40,311 bases of DNA from a bacterium (lineage in GTDB: Bacteria; Patescibacteriota; Minisyncoccia; Phycocordibacterales; UBA9973), in NCBI GenBank assembly GCA_021824345.1, contig JAKAKW010000006.1:74257-114567 (forward strand), read 5' to 3'. The position numbers and the translations under genes were made by a program. Under the pieces are notes generated by a model. It was not told the DNA's origin, ran no database searches, and saw only the letters and a list, made by a program, of their open reading frames with translations. Positions 17,538 to 25,975 of this stretch are shown here, piece after piece. Within the stretch, counting starts at the first letter, position 1; every line of letters starts with the position of its first letter.

Positions 17538-18059
17538 ATGGATACAAAAGCATTAGTTGGCATAGTAATGGGATCAGATTCGGATTTGGAGGTGATATCC
17601 GAGGCGGCCAAAGTAATGGAGGAATTCGGGATTCCTTATGAAATCACAGTCGTCTCCGCGCACAGAAGCCCGAAGCTCGCTCATGAATTCGCCACTAGCG
17701 CAAAGTCCCGAGGATTGAAGGTTCTTATTGCGGGCGCAGGCGGAGCCGCCCATTTGGCCGGCGTTATGTCCAGCATGACTCAATTGCCGGTAATAGGAAT
17801 ACCGGTGAAAGCAAAGACCTTGGACGGCTTGGATTCACTCCTTTCCACTGTTCAGATGCCGCCGGGAGTGCCTGTCGCAACGGTTGGCATAAACGCTGCA
17901 AAAAATGCAGGATTGCTTGCGGTGCAAATTCTTGCACTCAATGATAAAGAGCTTGAAGCAAAACTGTCCGCCTATAAGGAGAAGCTGGAAACGGGAACGG
18001 GAGAAAAGGGAAAGAAACTTTCCGAGCTGGGATACAAAAAATATCTTGATGCAAAATGA
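17538..18059 (+). CDS. purE: N5-carboxyaminoimidazole ribonucleotide mutase, class I PurE
   Basis: Rearranges N5-CAIR to CAIR. The 173-residue protein has the PurE landmarks GIVMGSDSDLEV, VVSAHRSPKLAHEF, IAGAGGAAHLAGV and VQMPPGVPVATVGI. The AGAGGAAHLAG form is the class I type, which normally depends on PurK to make N5-CAIR. No purK is in this window and none is fused. It overlaps the following M24-fold gene by 4 nt, suggesting coupled translation of an apparently unrelated protein. Confidence 0.93.
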   Translation: MDTKALVGIVMGSDSDLEVISEAAKVMEEFGIPYEITVVSAHRSPKLAHEFATSAKSRGLKVLIAGAGGAAHLAGVMSSMTQLPVIGIPVKAKTLDGLDSLLSTVQMPPGVPVATVGINAAKNAGLLAVQILALNDKELEAKLSAYKEKLETGTGEKGKKLSELGYKKYLDAK

Positions 18060-18868
18060 GCGAACTGATTGAAGCGATAACCAAGACCAGAAAAATTGCC
18101 GAGGAAATCGCGGCTGGGGCGCTAGAGGGCGCGGAAGGAAAATCAGAAGCTGAAATCAGAAACAGGATTTTAGAAGGAATGAAAAACAGGCCGGAAATAT
18201 ATCCGACCGGCTGGTATGATCCGCCACCGGGCGGAGTTGCGGTTATTTTTGATATAAATCCTTATACACAGCTACAGTACGGTTCGTTAAGGAATCAAAA
18301 GTTTTGGCCAAGAAAAGATGTAATCTTCAGCAAGAAAACAGTAAATTTTGTTTACCTTTCTCCGGTAAATAAAGGAACGAGCATGTTGGGTGACATGGGC
18401 TTTACAATGTATTCCGGAGAAGACGCGGAAATAAAAGAACACATCAATAAATGTTTTGAACTCAATCTTGCAATCGCACAGAGTGCGAAAATCGGAATGA
18501 AATTCAAAGATATTGCTTCTCATGCTCTAAAAATTCTTGCAGAAGCGGGCAAGCGCCATAAATCAATTTCCTTGATTAGCGACCCAAATAATTTGAAAGG
18601 AATTAATCTTGGGCATACGATTCCAGGATCATTTGAGGGAAATTTAATTTTAGGAAACACATTTGATGAAATCAAAGAAAATATACGTACAAAACGAATA
18701 TTTCTTGATGAAAAAGCAGATTTTGAAATTCCCAAGACCTGCGCATTTACGCTAGAATCCAGAATCTCAGATATTGAAAAGGATTATCTGCCTTACGCAT
18801 ATTTCCATTTTATAGTAACATTCGACAATGGTATTAAAAATATTTTAATGACAAAATATGAGCGCTGA
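18056..18868 (+). CDS. M24 (aminopeptidase/creatinase-fold) protein, probably degenerate
   Basis: A 270-residue protein with the pita-bread pattern of M24 metallopeptidases. It has GDMGFTMYSGED (second metal Asp region), then IGMKFKDIASHALKILAEAG, GHTIPGSFEGN (metal/substrate His) and AFTLESRI (first Glu). The first metal Asp and the last Glu are not evident: NFVYLSP and FIVTFDNGIKNIL stand where ligands are expected. I therefore suspect a non-catalytic or altered enzyme. It overlaps purE by 4 nt and purM by 11 nt, so it belongs to the purine operon. Its DNA is visibly more AT-rich than the neighbours, suggesting later acquisition. Its role in purine synthesis is unknown. Confidence 0.65.
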   Translation: MSELIEAITKTRKIAEEIAAGALEGAEGKSEAEIRNRILEGMKNRPEIYPTGWYDPPPGGVAVIFDINPYTQLQYGSLRNQKFWPRKDVIFSKKTVNFVYLSPVNKGTSMLGDMGFTMYSGEDAEIKEHINKCFELNLAIAQSAKIGMKFKDIASHALKILAEAGKRHKSISLISDPNNLKGINLGHTIPGSFEGNLILGNTFDEIKENIRTKRIFLDEKADFEIPKTCAFTLESRISDIEKDYLPYAYFHFIVTFDNGIKNILMTKYER

Positions 18869-20015
18869 TTCAGAGAAAAAAATATATTCAAAAGACGGGG
18901 TAGACGTGGAGGAAGAAGCATCCTTCAGCAGTTTCGCCGGAACCATTTGCAAGGCGAGCTATGAGAATTCTCCGTTTGTGGAAGTGCATGACCTCTCCGG
19001 CGGAAACTTCCGCGGTCCCAGGCCGTTTACTTTGAAGAATCTTCCTGAAGGATATTTCGTAGAAATGTCATCAGACAGCATTGGAACAAAGGGAATTGTG
19101 ATTGATGCGGCAAAGACGCATGCCACCGCCGCCTATGACCTATTGGCTATGACCGCAAGCGATATTACCCGTTATGGAGGAATACCGCTTGTATTCGTTA
19201 ATATTTTAGACACATCTTCGGTAGGCACAGAAGGGGATGAAATAAGCAATACATACAAAAGCGCGTTGGCTGGTCTCGGCGATGCCGCAAAAAAGGAAAA
19301 AATTGTATTGCTCAAAGGGGAAACCGCGCAGATGAGCGCCTCTTTGGGGTCGGAAATCGCAGACTCCAAAACAAAATTAAATTGGGGCGGGGTAATGTTC
19401 GGAGCATATCATAAAGATAAAATGATAACCGGAGAAAACTTGACTTCCGGGCAAGTGATAATTGCGCTGAAAGAAAATGGCTTCCGGTGCAACGGGATCA
19501 GTTCTGTACGTACAGCTTTGCGAAAAAAATACGGCGAGAAATGGTGGAGCAATCCCGAAGCTCAAGATGACATCCGCAAAGCCGCGGAACCGTCAGTGCT
19601 TTATGACCTTTTTGTGAATACCATTCATGGCTGGTTCAATAAGGATTTCAAACCGGAAATAAATATTCATGCCATAGTGCACCTGTCCGGTGGAGCGTTT
19701 AAGGAGAAACTGGCAAAGGACATATTGTTTCCAAAGGGTCTGTCAGCCGAGCTGAATGATCTGTGGGAACCGCCGGAAATAATGCGGAAATGCGCGGATT
19801 GGCGCGGTATAGGCGATGATGAATTTTACGAAGTATGGAACGGCGGGCAGGGGATGCTTCTAGTCGTTGAAGAAAATCAAGCGGATCAGTGCTTAAGGCG
19901 AGCGACTGAATTTGGAATACAGGCAAAGGTTGCCGGGAAAACAACCCAAGAAAAAAATCCGCAGGTTATAATTGAATCAAAATTTACCCCTGGTAAAAGA
20001 ATTATTTATAAGTAA
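18858..20015 (+). CDS. purM: Phosphoribosylformylglycinamidine cyclo-ligase (AIR synthetase)
   Basis: ATP-dependent ring closure of FGAM to AIR. It is a 385-residue PurM/SelD/ThiH-fold protein and longer than the 345-residue E. coli enzyme. Recognisable parts are the N-terminal YSKDGVDVEEEASF, SSDSIGTKG and AYDLLAMTASDITRYGG, GETAQM, ENGFRCNGISSVR and VHLSGGAFKEKLA. Extra length lies in the middle and C-terminal half. The sequence is divergent from textbook PurM but the order of motifs is retained. The start overlaps the M24-fold gene by 11 nt. purC starts 11 nt downstream. Confidence 0.9.
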   Translation: MSADSEKKIYSKDGVDVEEEASFSSFAGTICKASYENSPFVEVHDLSGGNFRGPRPFTLKNLPEGYFVEMSSDSIGTKGIVIDAAKTHATAAYDLLAMTASDITRYGGIPLVFVNILDTSSVGTEGDEISNTYKSALAGLGDAAKKEKIVLLKGETAQMSASLGSEIADSKTKLNWGGVMFGAYHKDKMITGENLTSGQVIIALKENGFRCNGISSVRTALRKKYGEKWWSNPEAQDDIRKAAEPSVLYDLFVNTIHGWFNKDFKPEINIHAIVHLSGGAFKEKLAKDILFPKGLSAELNDLWEPPEIMRKCADWRGIGDDEFYEVWNGGQGMLLVVEENQADQCLRRATEFGIQAKVAGKTTQEKNPQVIIESKFTPGKRIIYK

Positions 20016-20026
20016 CGTATAATATT

Positions 20027-20998
20027 ATGGATCTAAAAACTATCAAAGAGCACATAAATGACGTCATAAAGGAAACCGACTTTCCGGAACTTGGAGAGAA
20101 GCGGGTAGGGAAGGTGCGGGACGTATATACCGCAAGCGACCACGTCACTATGATCGCCACTGACAGGCATTCCTCCTTTGACAGGATAATCGCCCACATC
20201 CCGTTTAAAGGCGAGGTGCTGAACCAGATCAGCCTCTTTTGGTTTGATAATACGAAGGATATTATCCCGAATCACGTTTTGAATTCTCCTGATCCGAATG
20301 TACTGACCGCGAAAAAATGCGAACCCATCCTCATTGAATGCGTGATGCGAGGATACATCACAGGGGTTACCGGAACATCTCTTTGGACGCATTACAATAA
20401 CGGAGAGCGGGACTTCGGCGACTTTACCTTGCCCGACGGCATGAAGAAGAATCAGAAGCTCCCAGAGCCGGTATTTACTCCCACCACCAAATCGGACGAA
20501 CATGACCGGCCTGTAAGCCTGAAGGAAATAATTGAGGAAAAAATGCTGCCGGAAGATTTGGCGCGCAGGCTTGAAAAGACGGCCAAGGCGCTATTTGCCC
20601 GCGGGCAGGAAGTCGCCCTTTCCAGGGGATTGATTTTGGTGGATACAAAATACGAATTCGGCATGGATGAAAACGGCGAACTTACTTTGATTGACGAAAT
20701 CCATACTCCGGATTCTTCCCGATATTGGAAGGCGGGAAGCTATCAGGAAAGATTTGAAAAAGAGGAAGAGCCGGAATATTTTGATAAGGAGTTTCTCCGG
20801 CTGTGGTTCAAGGACAATTGCGATCCGTATAACGATAAAGTATTGCCGAAGGCCCCCGACGACATGGTGGCGGAACTTTCTCGCAGATACATAGAGATAT
20901 ACGAGACGATCACCGGCCAAGAATTCAAGCATGATTTTTCTCTCCCGCCGCTTGAGAGGATTAAAAATAATTTAAAGAAAACGCAAAATGCCGCTTAA
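20027..20998 (+). CDS. purC: SAICAR synthetase
   Basis: ATP-dependent addition of aspartate to CAIR. The 323-residue protein is longer than the about 237-residue E. coli PurC and closer to the about 300-residue eukaryote-like form. Motifs are GKVRDVYTASDHVTMIATDRHSSFD at the N-terminus (nucleotide loop), ECVMRGYITGV, the FTPTTKSDEHD phosphoribosyl site, and LIDEIHTPDSSRYW near 225. It ends 11 nt inside purB, so PurC and PurB, which act one after the other, are coupled. Confidence 0.95.
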   Translation: MDLKTIKEHINDVIKETDFPELGEKRVGKVRDVYTASDHVTMIATDRHSSFDRIIAHIPFKGEVLNQISLFWFDNTKDIIPNHVLNSPDPNVLTAKKCEPILIECVMRGYITGVTGTSLWTHYNNGERDFGDFTLPDGMKKNQKLPEPVFTPTTKSDEHDRPVSLKEIIEEKMLPEDLARRLEKTAKALFARGQEVALSRGLILVDTKYEFGMDENGELTLIDEIHTPDSSRYWKAGSYQERFEKEEEPEYFDKEFLRLWFKDNCDPYNDKVLPKAPDDMVAELSRRYIEIYETITGQEFKHDFSLPPLERIKNNLKKTQNAA

Positions 20999-22361
20999 TT
21001 CAATTTCCCCAATAGACGGAAGATACGCAAAAAAGACTGCCCCTCTTTCGCCGATTTTCAGCGAAAAGGGACTGATGAGTTACAGAGTGAAAGTTGAAGC
21101 AGAGTATCTTATCGCCCTTTCCTCAGCAGGGCTTGGACTGCGAAAATTTTCCGAAAAGGAAAAGAAAATGTTGCGTTCTTTGCATGTGCTTTCCCAAAAA
21201 GACGCGCAAATGATTTCCGATATTGAATTGAAAGGTTACAAAAAAATCAAGGCCACCGATCATGACGTAAAAGCGGTTGAATATTTCATCAAGGAAAAGC
21301 TTTCCCGCACATCGCTTGCCAAAGCCACCGAATGGGTGCATTTCGCACTGACCTCGGAAGATACGAACAATCTTGCCTATGGACTTATGCTAAGCGAGGG
21401 CGTTGAAAAAATAATGGCGCCGAAGCTGCAGGAAATCGTCAGCCGGATGAAGTCTATGGAAAAAAAATATAGGAATTTGCCAATGCTCGCCCGAACCCAC
21501 GGCCAGCCCGCCAGTCCGACAACTTTTGGAAAAGAAATGGCGGTATTCGCATATCGGCTTCAGAGGGCACTGGAGCATTTGAAGGGACAAAGAATCCTTG
21601 TAAAGCTTAATGGCGCTACAGGCAATTACAATGCCCATGTCGCCGCATTTCCAAAATTCAATTGGCCTAAATTTTCAAAAAACTTTGTTGCGGGTTTGAA
21701 CAAAAATTTAAAATTCAAGCTTGAGCTTAATCCGCTGACCGCGCAGATAGAGCCGCATGATTCGTACATAGAACTTTTTGACAGATTCAGGCGCATGAAT
21801 ACTATGCTGATTGATTTCAACCAAGATATGTGGCGGTATATCAGCGATGAATGGGTCATTCAAAAGCCCGTCGCCGGCACAGTCGGCTCTTCCACAATGC
21901 CCCACAAAATCAACCCGATTAAGTTTGAAAACAGCGAGGGAAATCTCGGCACAGCGAATGCGCTTTTTGAATTCTTCGCGCGCAAATTGCCGGTCTCCCG
22001 CTTGCAGAGAGATCTTTCTGATTCAACAGTTGAACGAAATATCGGCGTTGCTTTCGCTCACAGTCTTGTCGCCTATGAATATTTACTCGCGGGTCTGGAT
22101 AAGATTGAAGTAAACAGGAAGAAAATTCTGGAAGATTTGGACGCGCATCCCGAGGTAATCGCCGAAGCTATCCAAACAATTCTACGCAGGGAAGGGGAGA
22201 AGTTCCCGTATGAAAAGCTGAAAGAACTGACCAGGGGAAAGAAAGTGAGCTTGGAAGACCTGCGAAAATTTATTGATACCTTGCCAGTCAGCGCCAAGAC
22301 CAAGAATGAGCTAAAGAAAATCACCCCCAGGAACTACATCGGCTTTGCCGGGAAAATTTGA
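20988..22361 (+). CDS. purB: Adenylosuccinate lyase
   Basis: Eliminates fumarate from SAICAR and from adenylosuccinate, serving both the main pathway and the AMP branch. The 457-residue protein is of E. coli PurB type (fumarase/aspartase superfamily). Landmarks are the N-terminal SPIDGRYAKKTAPL, TEWVHFALTSEDTNN, LARTHGQPASPTTFGKE and the signature GSSTMPHKINPIKFENSEGN. It starts 11 nt before the end of purC. It is the last purine gene in the window; the product AICAR would need PurH or an equivalent encoded elsewhere. Confidence 0.96.
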   Translation: MPLNSISPIDGRYAKKTAPLSPIFSEKGLMSYRVKVEAEYLIALSSAGLGLRKFSEKEKKMLRSLHVLSQKDAQMISDIELKGYKKIKATDHDVKAVEYFIKEKLSRTSLAKATEWVHFALTSEDTNNLAYGLMLSEGVEKIMAPKLQEIVSRMKSMEKKYRNLPMLARTHGQPASPTTFGKEMAVFAYRLQRALEHLKGQRILVKLNGATGNYNAHVAAFPKFNWPKFSKNFVAGLNKNLKFKLELNPLTAQIEPHDSYIELFDRFRRMNTMLIDFNQDMWRYISDEWVIQKPVAGTVGSSTMPHKINPIKFENSEGNLGTANALFEFFARKLPVSRLQRDLSDSTVERNIGVAFAHSLVAYEYLLAGLDKIEVNRKKILEDLDAHPEVIAEAIQTILRREGEKFPYEKLKELTRGKKVSLEDLRKFIDTLPVSAKTKNELKKITPRNYIGFAGKI

Positions 22362-22395
22362 TAAGTTTCGAACATAGCCCCTTGGTTTGTCCCGC

Positions 22396-22423
22396 TTCCA
22401 AAAGGCGTAAAAAGGTGTAAAAT
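22396..22423 (+). promoter_or_regulatory. Putative promoter of the envelope gene set, leaderless geometry
   Basis: TAAAAT at 22418-22423, preceded by TG (TGTAAAAT), with exactly 6 nt before ATG 22430. A weak -35-like TTCCAA lies at 22396-22401 with 16-nt spacing. It would separate transcription of the small membrane gene and PBP2 from the purine operon. Confidence 0.45.
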
Positions 22424-22429
22424 GGCGGT

Positions 22430-22705
22430 ATGATCTGGCGCATTTTGGCTTTTTTCGTCCTGCTTTTTTCTATGCTTTTCCTGCCTTTTTGGCTGTCCGT
22501 CGTTTTAGCGGCCGCGGCCATGTTTCTCTTTCCGCTCTATCTGGAGGCCGTTTTTATCTTTTTCATATCCGACTTGCTTTACGGAGCGCCCGAAGGAAGA
22601 TATCTGGGGATTACCATGGTTTCCGCCATCCTCGGCCTGGTTCTTCTGGCGGCCATTGAATTTACCAAGAAAAAAATCCGCCTTTACCCGGAAAAATCGC
22701 AATGA
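22430..22705 (+). CDS. Small three-helix membrane protein in MreD position
   Basis: A 91-residue hydrophobic protein with about three membrane segments, the internal FFISDLLYGAPEGRYLGITM loop, and a basic C-terminus. It overlaps the PBP2 gene by 4 nt. In many bacteria mreD sits directly upstream of the rod-type PBP2 gene, and short MreD-like proteins share a DxLYG-type loop, so an MreD-like role in cell elongation is plausible. It is only about half the length of classical MreD and direct sequence similarity is weak. mreB and mreC are not in the window. The role is inferred from context. Confidence 0.55.
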   Translation: MIWRILAFFVLLFSMLFLPFWLSVVLAAAAMFLFPLYLEAVFIFFISDLLYGAPEGRYLGITMVSAILGLVLLAAIEFTKKKIRLYPEKSQ

Positions 22706-24396
22706 TAATAGGACTGCCGAAAAAGAACAGATTGAACAAAAAAAACCAGTTCGTAGAACCGGATGAAATTTTTCTTGATTCCGAAAACCTGGAAAACTTC
22801 GACAGACAGCAGTTTGAGGGAAGGATTGAAAAAGCTATTTCAAAAAAAACGGTCATTTTTCTCGGAGTATTCATGGCCGTTGCCTTGGCGGCGTTTTTCG
22901 GACGGCTTGGATATCTGCAGATCATCGAAGGGAAAGCTTATGCAGAGAAAAGCGCGAATAATACTCTGGAGGAGCAGATAATCTTCGCCGACAGAGGAAT
23001 CATTTATGATCGGAACGGCGCGGAAATGGCGTGGAATGAAAAAAACGGCGGAAAAACCATTAGGGCGTATCTTTCTCCGGGGTTTTCACATTTGCTCGGG
23101 TACGTAAGCTATCCGGCCAAGGATGAAAATGGAAAATACTGGCAGACCTCTTTTGAAGGGAGGGCGGGGCTGGAAAAAGAATACAACGACAGGCTGAACG
23201 GGGAAAACGGAGCGAAGATAGTGGAGACGGACGCTCATGGAAATGTTCATTCGGAAAATACGGTGAACACCCCGGTAAACGGGGAGGATTTGAATACGGC
23301 CATTGACTCAAGGATCCAAGAGGAACTGTACAAGATCATTTCCGGACTGTCCGGAAGCAATTCATTTGCCGGAGCCGCGGGCATCATCATGGACGCAAAT
23401 AGCGGGGAAATTCTCGCCTCTGTAAGCTTTCCGGAATACGATTCCGAAATACTTTCCCAGGGAACCGACAGCGCAAAAATTGACGGCTATCTTTCCGACA
23501 GGCGGAATGTTTTCATGGACAGAACCATGGCCGGCCTATACACTCCCGGCTCCATTGTAAAGCCCTTCTTCGCCATCGGCGCCTTGAAAGAGGGGATAAT
23601 AGACCCTCTGAAAAAAATCCTGTCCACAGGATCGATTTCAATACCGAATCCGTATTTCCCCGATCAGCCCACGGTATTTAAGGACTGGCGCGCGCAAGGC
23701 TGGGTGGATATGAGAGAAGCCCTGGCAGTATCCAGCGACGTATACTTCTATGAAGTCGGCGGGGGATACCAAGATCAAAAAGGCCTGGGCATAGACAATC
23801 TGGACAAATACGCAAAGCTTTTCGGGATCGGAAAGTCAACCGGCATAGACATGCCCAACGAAAATACCGGAGTGATTCCGAGCCCGGCGTGGAAAGAGAA
23901 GAATTTTCCCGGAGATCCGTGGAGAATAGGAGACACTTATAACACCGCCATCGGCCAATACGGTTTCCAAGTCACTCCCATGGAAATGATTCGAGCCATC
24001 TCGGCTATTGCAAACTATGGCACTCTTCCCCAGCCGCATTTTCTTCTGAACGACAAGGCAATGGAAGCCAAAGCGGAAAATCTGGGAGAAAATATCAGCA
24101 GAGCCGACTTTGACGTGGTGCGGGAGGGCATGCGGGACGGCGTACTTTTCGGCACTTCCACGAATCTCGACGTGCCTTACGCGGAATTCGCCGCAAAGAC
24201 CGGCACCGCCCAGGTTGGCATAGACAACAGCAAAGTGAACTCGTGGATCATCGGATTTTTCCCCTATCAGAATCCGAAATACGCTTTCACCATCATGATG
24301 GAGGGCGGTCCGGCTTCCGGAGGAGTGAGCGCTTCCTCGGTGGCCAGAAGCATCTTTGACTGGATGTCGGTTAATACGCCCGGATATTTTAAATAA
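22702..24396 (+). CDS. mrdA: Penicillin-binding protein 2 (peptidoglycan transpeptidase)
   Basis: A class B PBP that cross-links peptidoglycan during elongation, 564 residues. A basic N-terminal cytoplasmic part is followed by a membrane anchor at about 50-67. The pedestal domain includes EQIIFADRGIIYDRNG. The catalytic domain has TPGSIVKP with nucleophile Ser284 and Lys287, the SSD motif at about 344-346, and KTG at 499-501. All three transpeptidase motifs are intact. An intrinsic terminator overlaps its stop codon. Its RodA/FtsW-type partner in this window is the gene at 30448-31551. The symbol is by family resemblance to PBP2; a divisome role cannot be excluded. Confidence 0.88.
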   Translation: MIIGLPKKNRLNKKNQFVEPDEIFLDSENLENFDRQQFEGRIEKAISKKTVIFLGVFMAVALAAFFGRLGYLQIIEGKAYAEKSANNTLEEQIIFADRGIIYDRNGAEMAWNEKNGGKTIRAYLSPGFSHLLGYVSYPAKDENGKYWQTSFEGRAGLEKEYNDRLNGENGAKIVETDAHGNVHSENTVNTPVNGEDLNTAIDSRIQEELYKIISGLSGSNSFAGAAGIIMDANSGEILASVSFPEYDSEILSQGTDSAKIDGYLSDRRNVFMDRTMAGLYTPGSIVKPFFAIGALKEGIIDPLKKILSTGSISIPNPYFPDQPTVFKDWRAQGWVDMREALAVSSDVYFYEVGGGYQDQKGLGIDNLDKYAKLFGIGKSTGIDMPNENTGVIPSPAWKEKNFPGDPWRIGDTYNTAIGQYGFQVTPMEMIRAISAIANYGTLPQPHFLLNDKAMEAKAENLGENISRADFDVVREGMRDGVLFGTSTNLDVPYAEFAAKTGTAQVGIDNSKVNSWIIGFFPYQNPKYAFTIMMEGGPASGGVSASSVARSIFDWMSVNTPGYFK

Positions 24397-24410
24397 TAGC
24401 CGGGTTTTTT
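24379..24410 (+). terminator. Intrinsic terminator after PBP2
   Basis: CCCGG at 24379-24383 pairs with CCGGG at 24400-24404, extended inside by TATT/AATA pairing after one mismatch, followed by six T. The stem begins within the last codons of the PBP2 gene and spans its stop codon. This is the clearest rho-independent terminator in the window. Confidence 0.75.
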
Positions 24411-24413
24411 CCA

Positions 24414-24442
24414 TTGTCTGAAATTAAATTTACTGCTATACT
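24414..24442 (+). promoter_or_regulatory. Putative promoter with leaderless geometry before 82-aa gene
   Basis: TTGTCT at 24414-24419, a 17-nt spacer, then TATACT at 24437-24442, with 6 nt (GGCGGA) to ATG 24449. It lies directly after the intrinsic terminator, marking a transcription-unit boundary. It probably drives the small membrane gene, the protease and rplI. Confidence 0.65.
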
Positions 24443-24448
24443 GGCGGA

Positions 24449-24697
24449 ATGAGCAAGATAAACGCAATTTTAATTCTGGGCGCGTGGACCGCGATCCTGC
24501 CCTTTCTGGGTTTTCCGTATTTTGTAAAGAATATATTGTTTTCCTTGACCGGAATCGCCGTAATTTGCCTGGCGTGTTTCCTGCGCAAAGAATTCCGCAA
24601 ACAGACCCCAAAACAGAAGGCAAGCGTTGAAAGCTTTTCTGAGAACGGGAACTTTATGGAACGCGAACCGCTGAACAGCGAAAGCGTTTCAAATTAG
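24449..24697 (+). CDS. Small two-helix membrane protein
   Basis: An 82-residue protein with two hydrophobic segments at about residues 5-22 and 28-45, then a basic and polar cytoplasmic-type tail (KEFRKQTPKQK onward). I do not recognise a family. It has its own well-placed promoter, ends 2 nt before the protease gene, and is probably co-transcribed with it. No function can be assigned. Confidence 0.7.
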   Translation: MSKINAILILGAWTAILPFLGFPYFVKNILFSLTGIAVICLACFLRKEFRKQTPKQKASVESFSENGNFMEREPLNSESVSN

Positions 24698-24699
24698 CC

Positions 24700-25968
24700 A
24701 TGATTGATCTGAAGTTTTCAAAAAAAACCACATACGCGTCATATTCGGCGCTAATCGCGCTGGCTATTTTTATTTTTGGAGTGTATATCGGATCCGCCAA
24801 CCGTCCGGAAATACAAAAAGTCGTGGGAGTGAGCGACAAGCAGAATCCGGCGGATATTCAAACCGACTTTTCGCCTTTCTGGAAAGTATGGAACCTTTTG
24901 GATGAAAAAAATCCCGACGCGCCGAAGGAAAGCAACCAAGACAAAATATACGGAGCCATTTCCGGCCTGGTAAATTCTCTGGGCGATCCTTACACTGAAT
25001 TTTTCACTCCGGACGAAGCGAAAATGTTTGAATCCGATATTGCCGGCAATTTTACCGGCGTGGGCATGGAAGTGGGAGTGAAGAACGGAGCTCTCACGGT
25101 AATCGCGCCCCTTAAGGACACTCCCGCCTACTATGCCGGCATAAAATCGGGCGATATTGTCCTAAAAATTGACGGCAAGGATACCTCGAGCATGAGCGTT
25201 GACGAGGCGATCAAATTGATTCGCGGGCCTAAGGGCACGATCGTTACTCTCTCTATTTTTCGAGAAGGGTTCAAGGAACCGAAAGACATCAGCATTACCC
25301 GCGACGTGATCAACGCTCCGATCCTGGATACTGAACAGCGCCCAGACGGCATTTTTGTCATCCACTTGTACAGTTTTTCCGCAAATTCAGCTTCGCTTTT
25401 CCGAAATGCTTTGCAGAAGTTTTCCAATTCGGGCGCCGATAAGCTCATATTGGACCTGCGCGGAAATCCCGGCGGGTATCTTGAGGCCGCCGTGGACATG
25501 GCCAGCTGGTTCTTGCCCGCGGGAAAGCCGGTGGTGATTGAGGATTACGGCGGCAACCAGAAGGAAACAATTTATCGGGGCCGAGGCTACGACGTGTTCA
25601 ATAATAATTTGAAAATGGCAATATTGATCGACGGAGGTTCGGCTTCCGCTTCTGAAATACTTTCCGGAGCTTTGCGCGATTACGGCAAAGCGGTGCTGGT
25701 GGGGGAGCAGAGCTTCGGCAAGGGTTCGGTGCAGGAAGTGGAACAGGTCACCCCCGACACGATTCTAAAAGTGACAGTGGCCAAGTGGCTGACGCCGAAT
25801 GGAATTTCAATTTCAAAGAAGGGATTGACTCCTGACTTTGCGGTACCCATTACCCAAAACGATGTCCAATCAAGGATTGATCCGCAGATAGAAAAAGCGG
25901 CGGAGATTCTGAACAACTGGCAGAGCGAGGCCGCCGGACTGCTCAGCAAGCCTTCAACAAAGCAATAA
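24700..25968 (+). CDS. S41 family C-terminal processing protease (CtpA/Prc-like)
   Basis: A membrane-anchored extracytoplasmic serine protease, 422 residues. The N-terminal hydrophobic anchor is at about 15-32. A helical segment has DKIYGAISGLVNSLGDPYTEFF, followed by a PDZ domain at about 110-195 (FTGVGMEVGV, AYYAGIKSGDIVLKIDG). The catalytic domain has LILDLRGNPGGYLEAAV, the nucleophile region GGSASASEILSGAL near 313-318 and the general-base Lys in QSFGKGSVQ near 340. Family members trim envelope proteins or act in regulated proteolysis. Neighbouring PBP2 and carboxypeptidase genes suggest a cell-wall setting, but the substrate is unknown. Confidence 0.92.
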   Translation: MIDLKFSKKTTYASYSALIALAIFIFGVYIGSANRPEIQKVVGVSDKQNPADIQTDFSPFWKVWNLLDEKNPDAPKESNQDKIYGAISGLVNSLGDPYTEFFTPDEAKMFESDIAGNFTGVGMEVGVKNGALTVIAPLKDTPAYYAGIKSGDIVLKIDGKDTSSMSVDEAIKLIRGPKGTIVTLSIFREGFKEPKDISITRDVINAPILDTEQRPDGIFVIHLYSFSANSASLFRNALQKFSNSGADKLILDLRGNPGGYLEAAVDMASWFLPAGKPVVIEDYGGNQKETIYRGRGYDVFNNNLKMAILIDGGSASASEILSGALRDYGKAVLVGEQSFGKGSVQEVEQVTPDTILKVTVAKWLTPNGISISKKGLTPDFAVPITQNDVQSRIDPQIEKAAEILNNWQSEAAGLLSKPSTKQ

Positions 25969-25975
25969 TTCATCC

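Noticed and set aside
20018-20023. TATAAT just before purC
   Set aside because: It is only 3 nt from the ATG, so transcription would start inside the gene. It is probably coincidental in an AT-rich gap within the operon.
5356-22361. Alternative genetic code (TGA as Gly or Trp)
   Set aside because: TGA closes guaB, purL, purQ, purE and the M24-fold gene at the expected family C-termini, so it is an ordinary stop.
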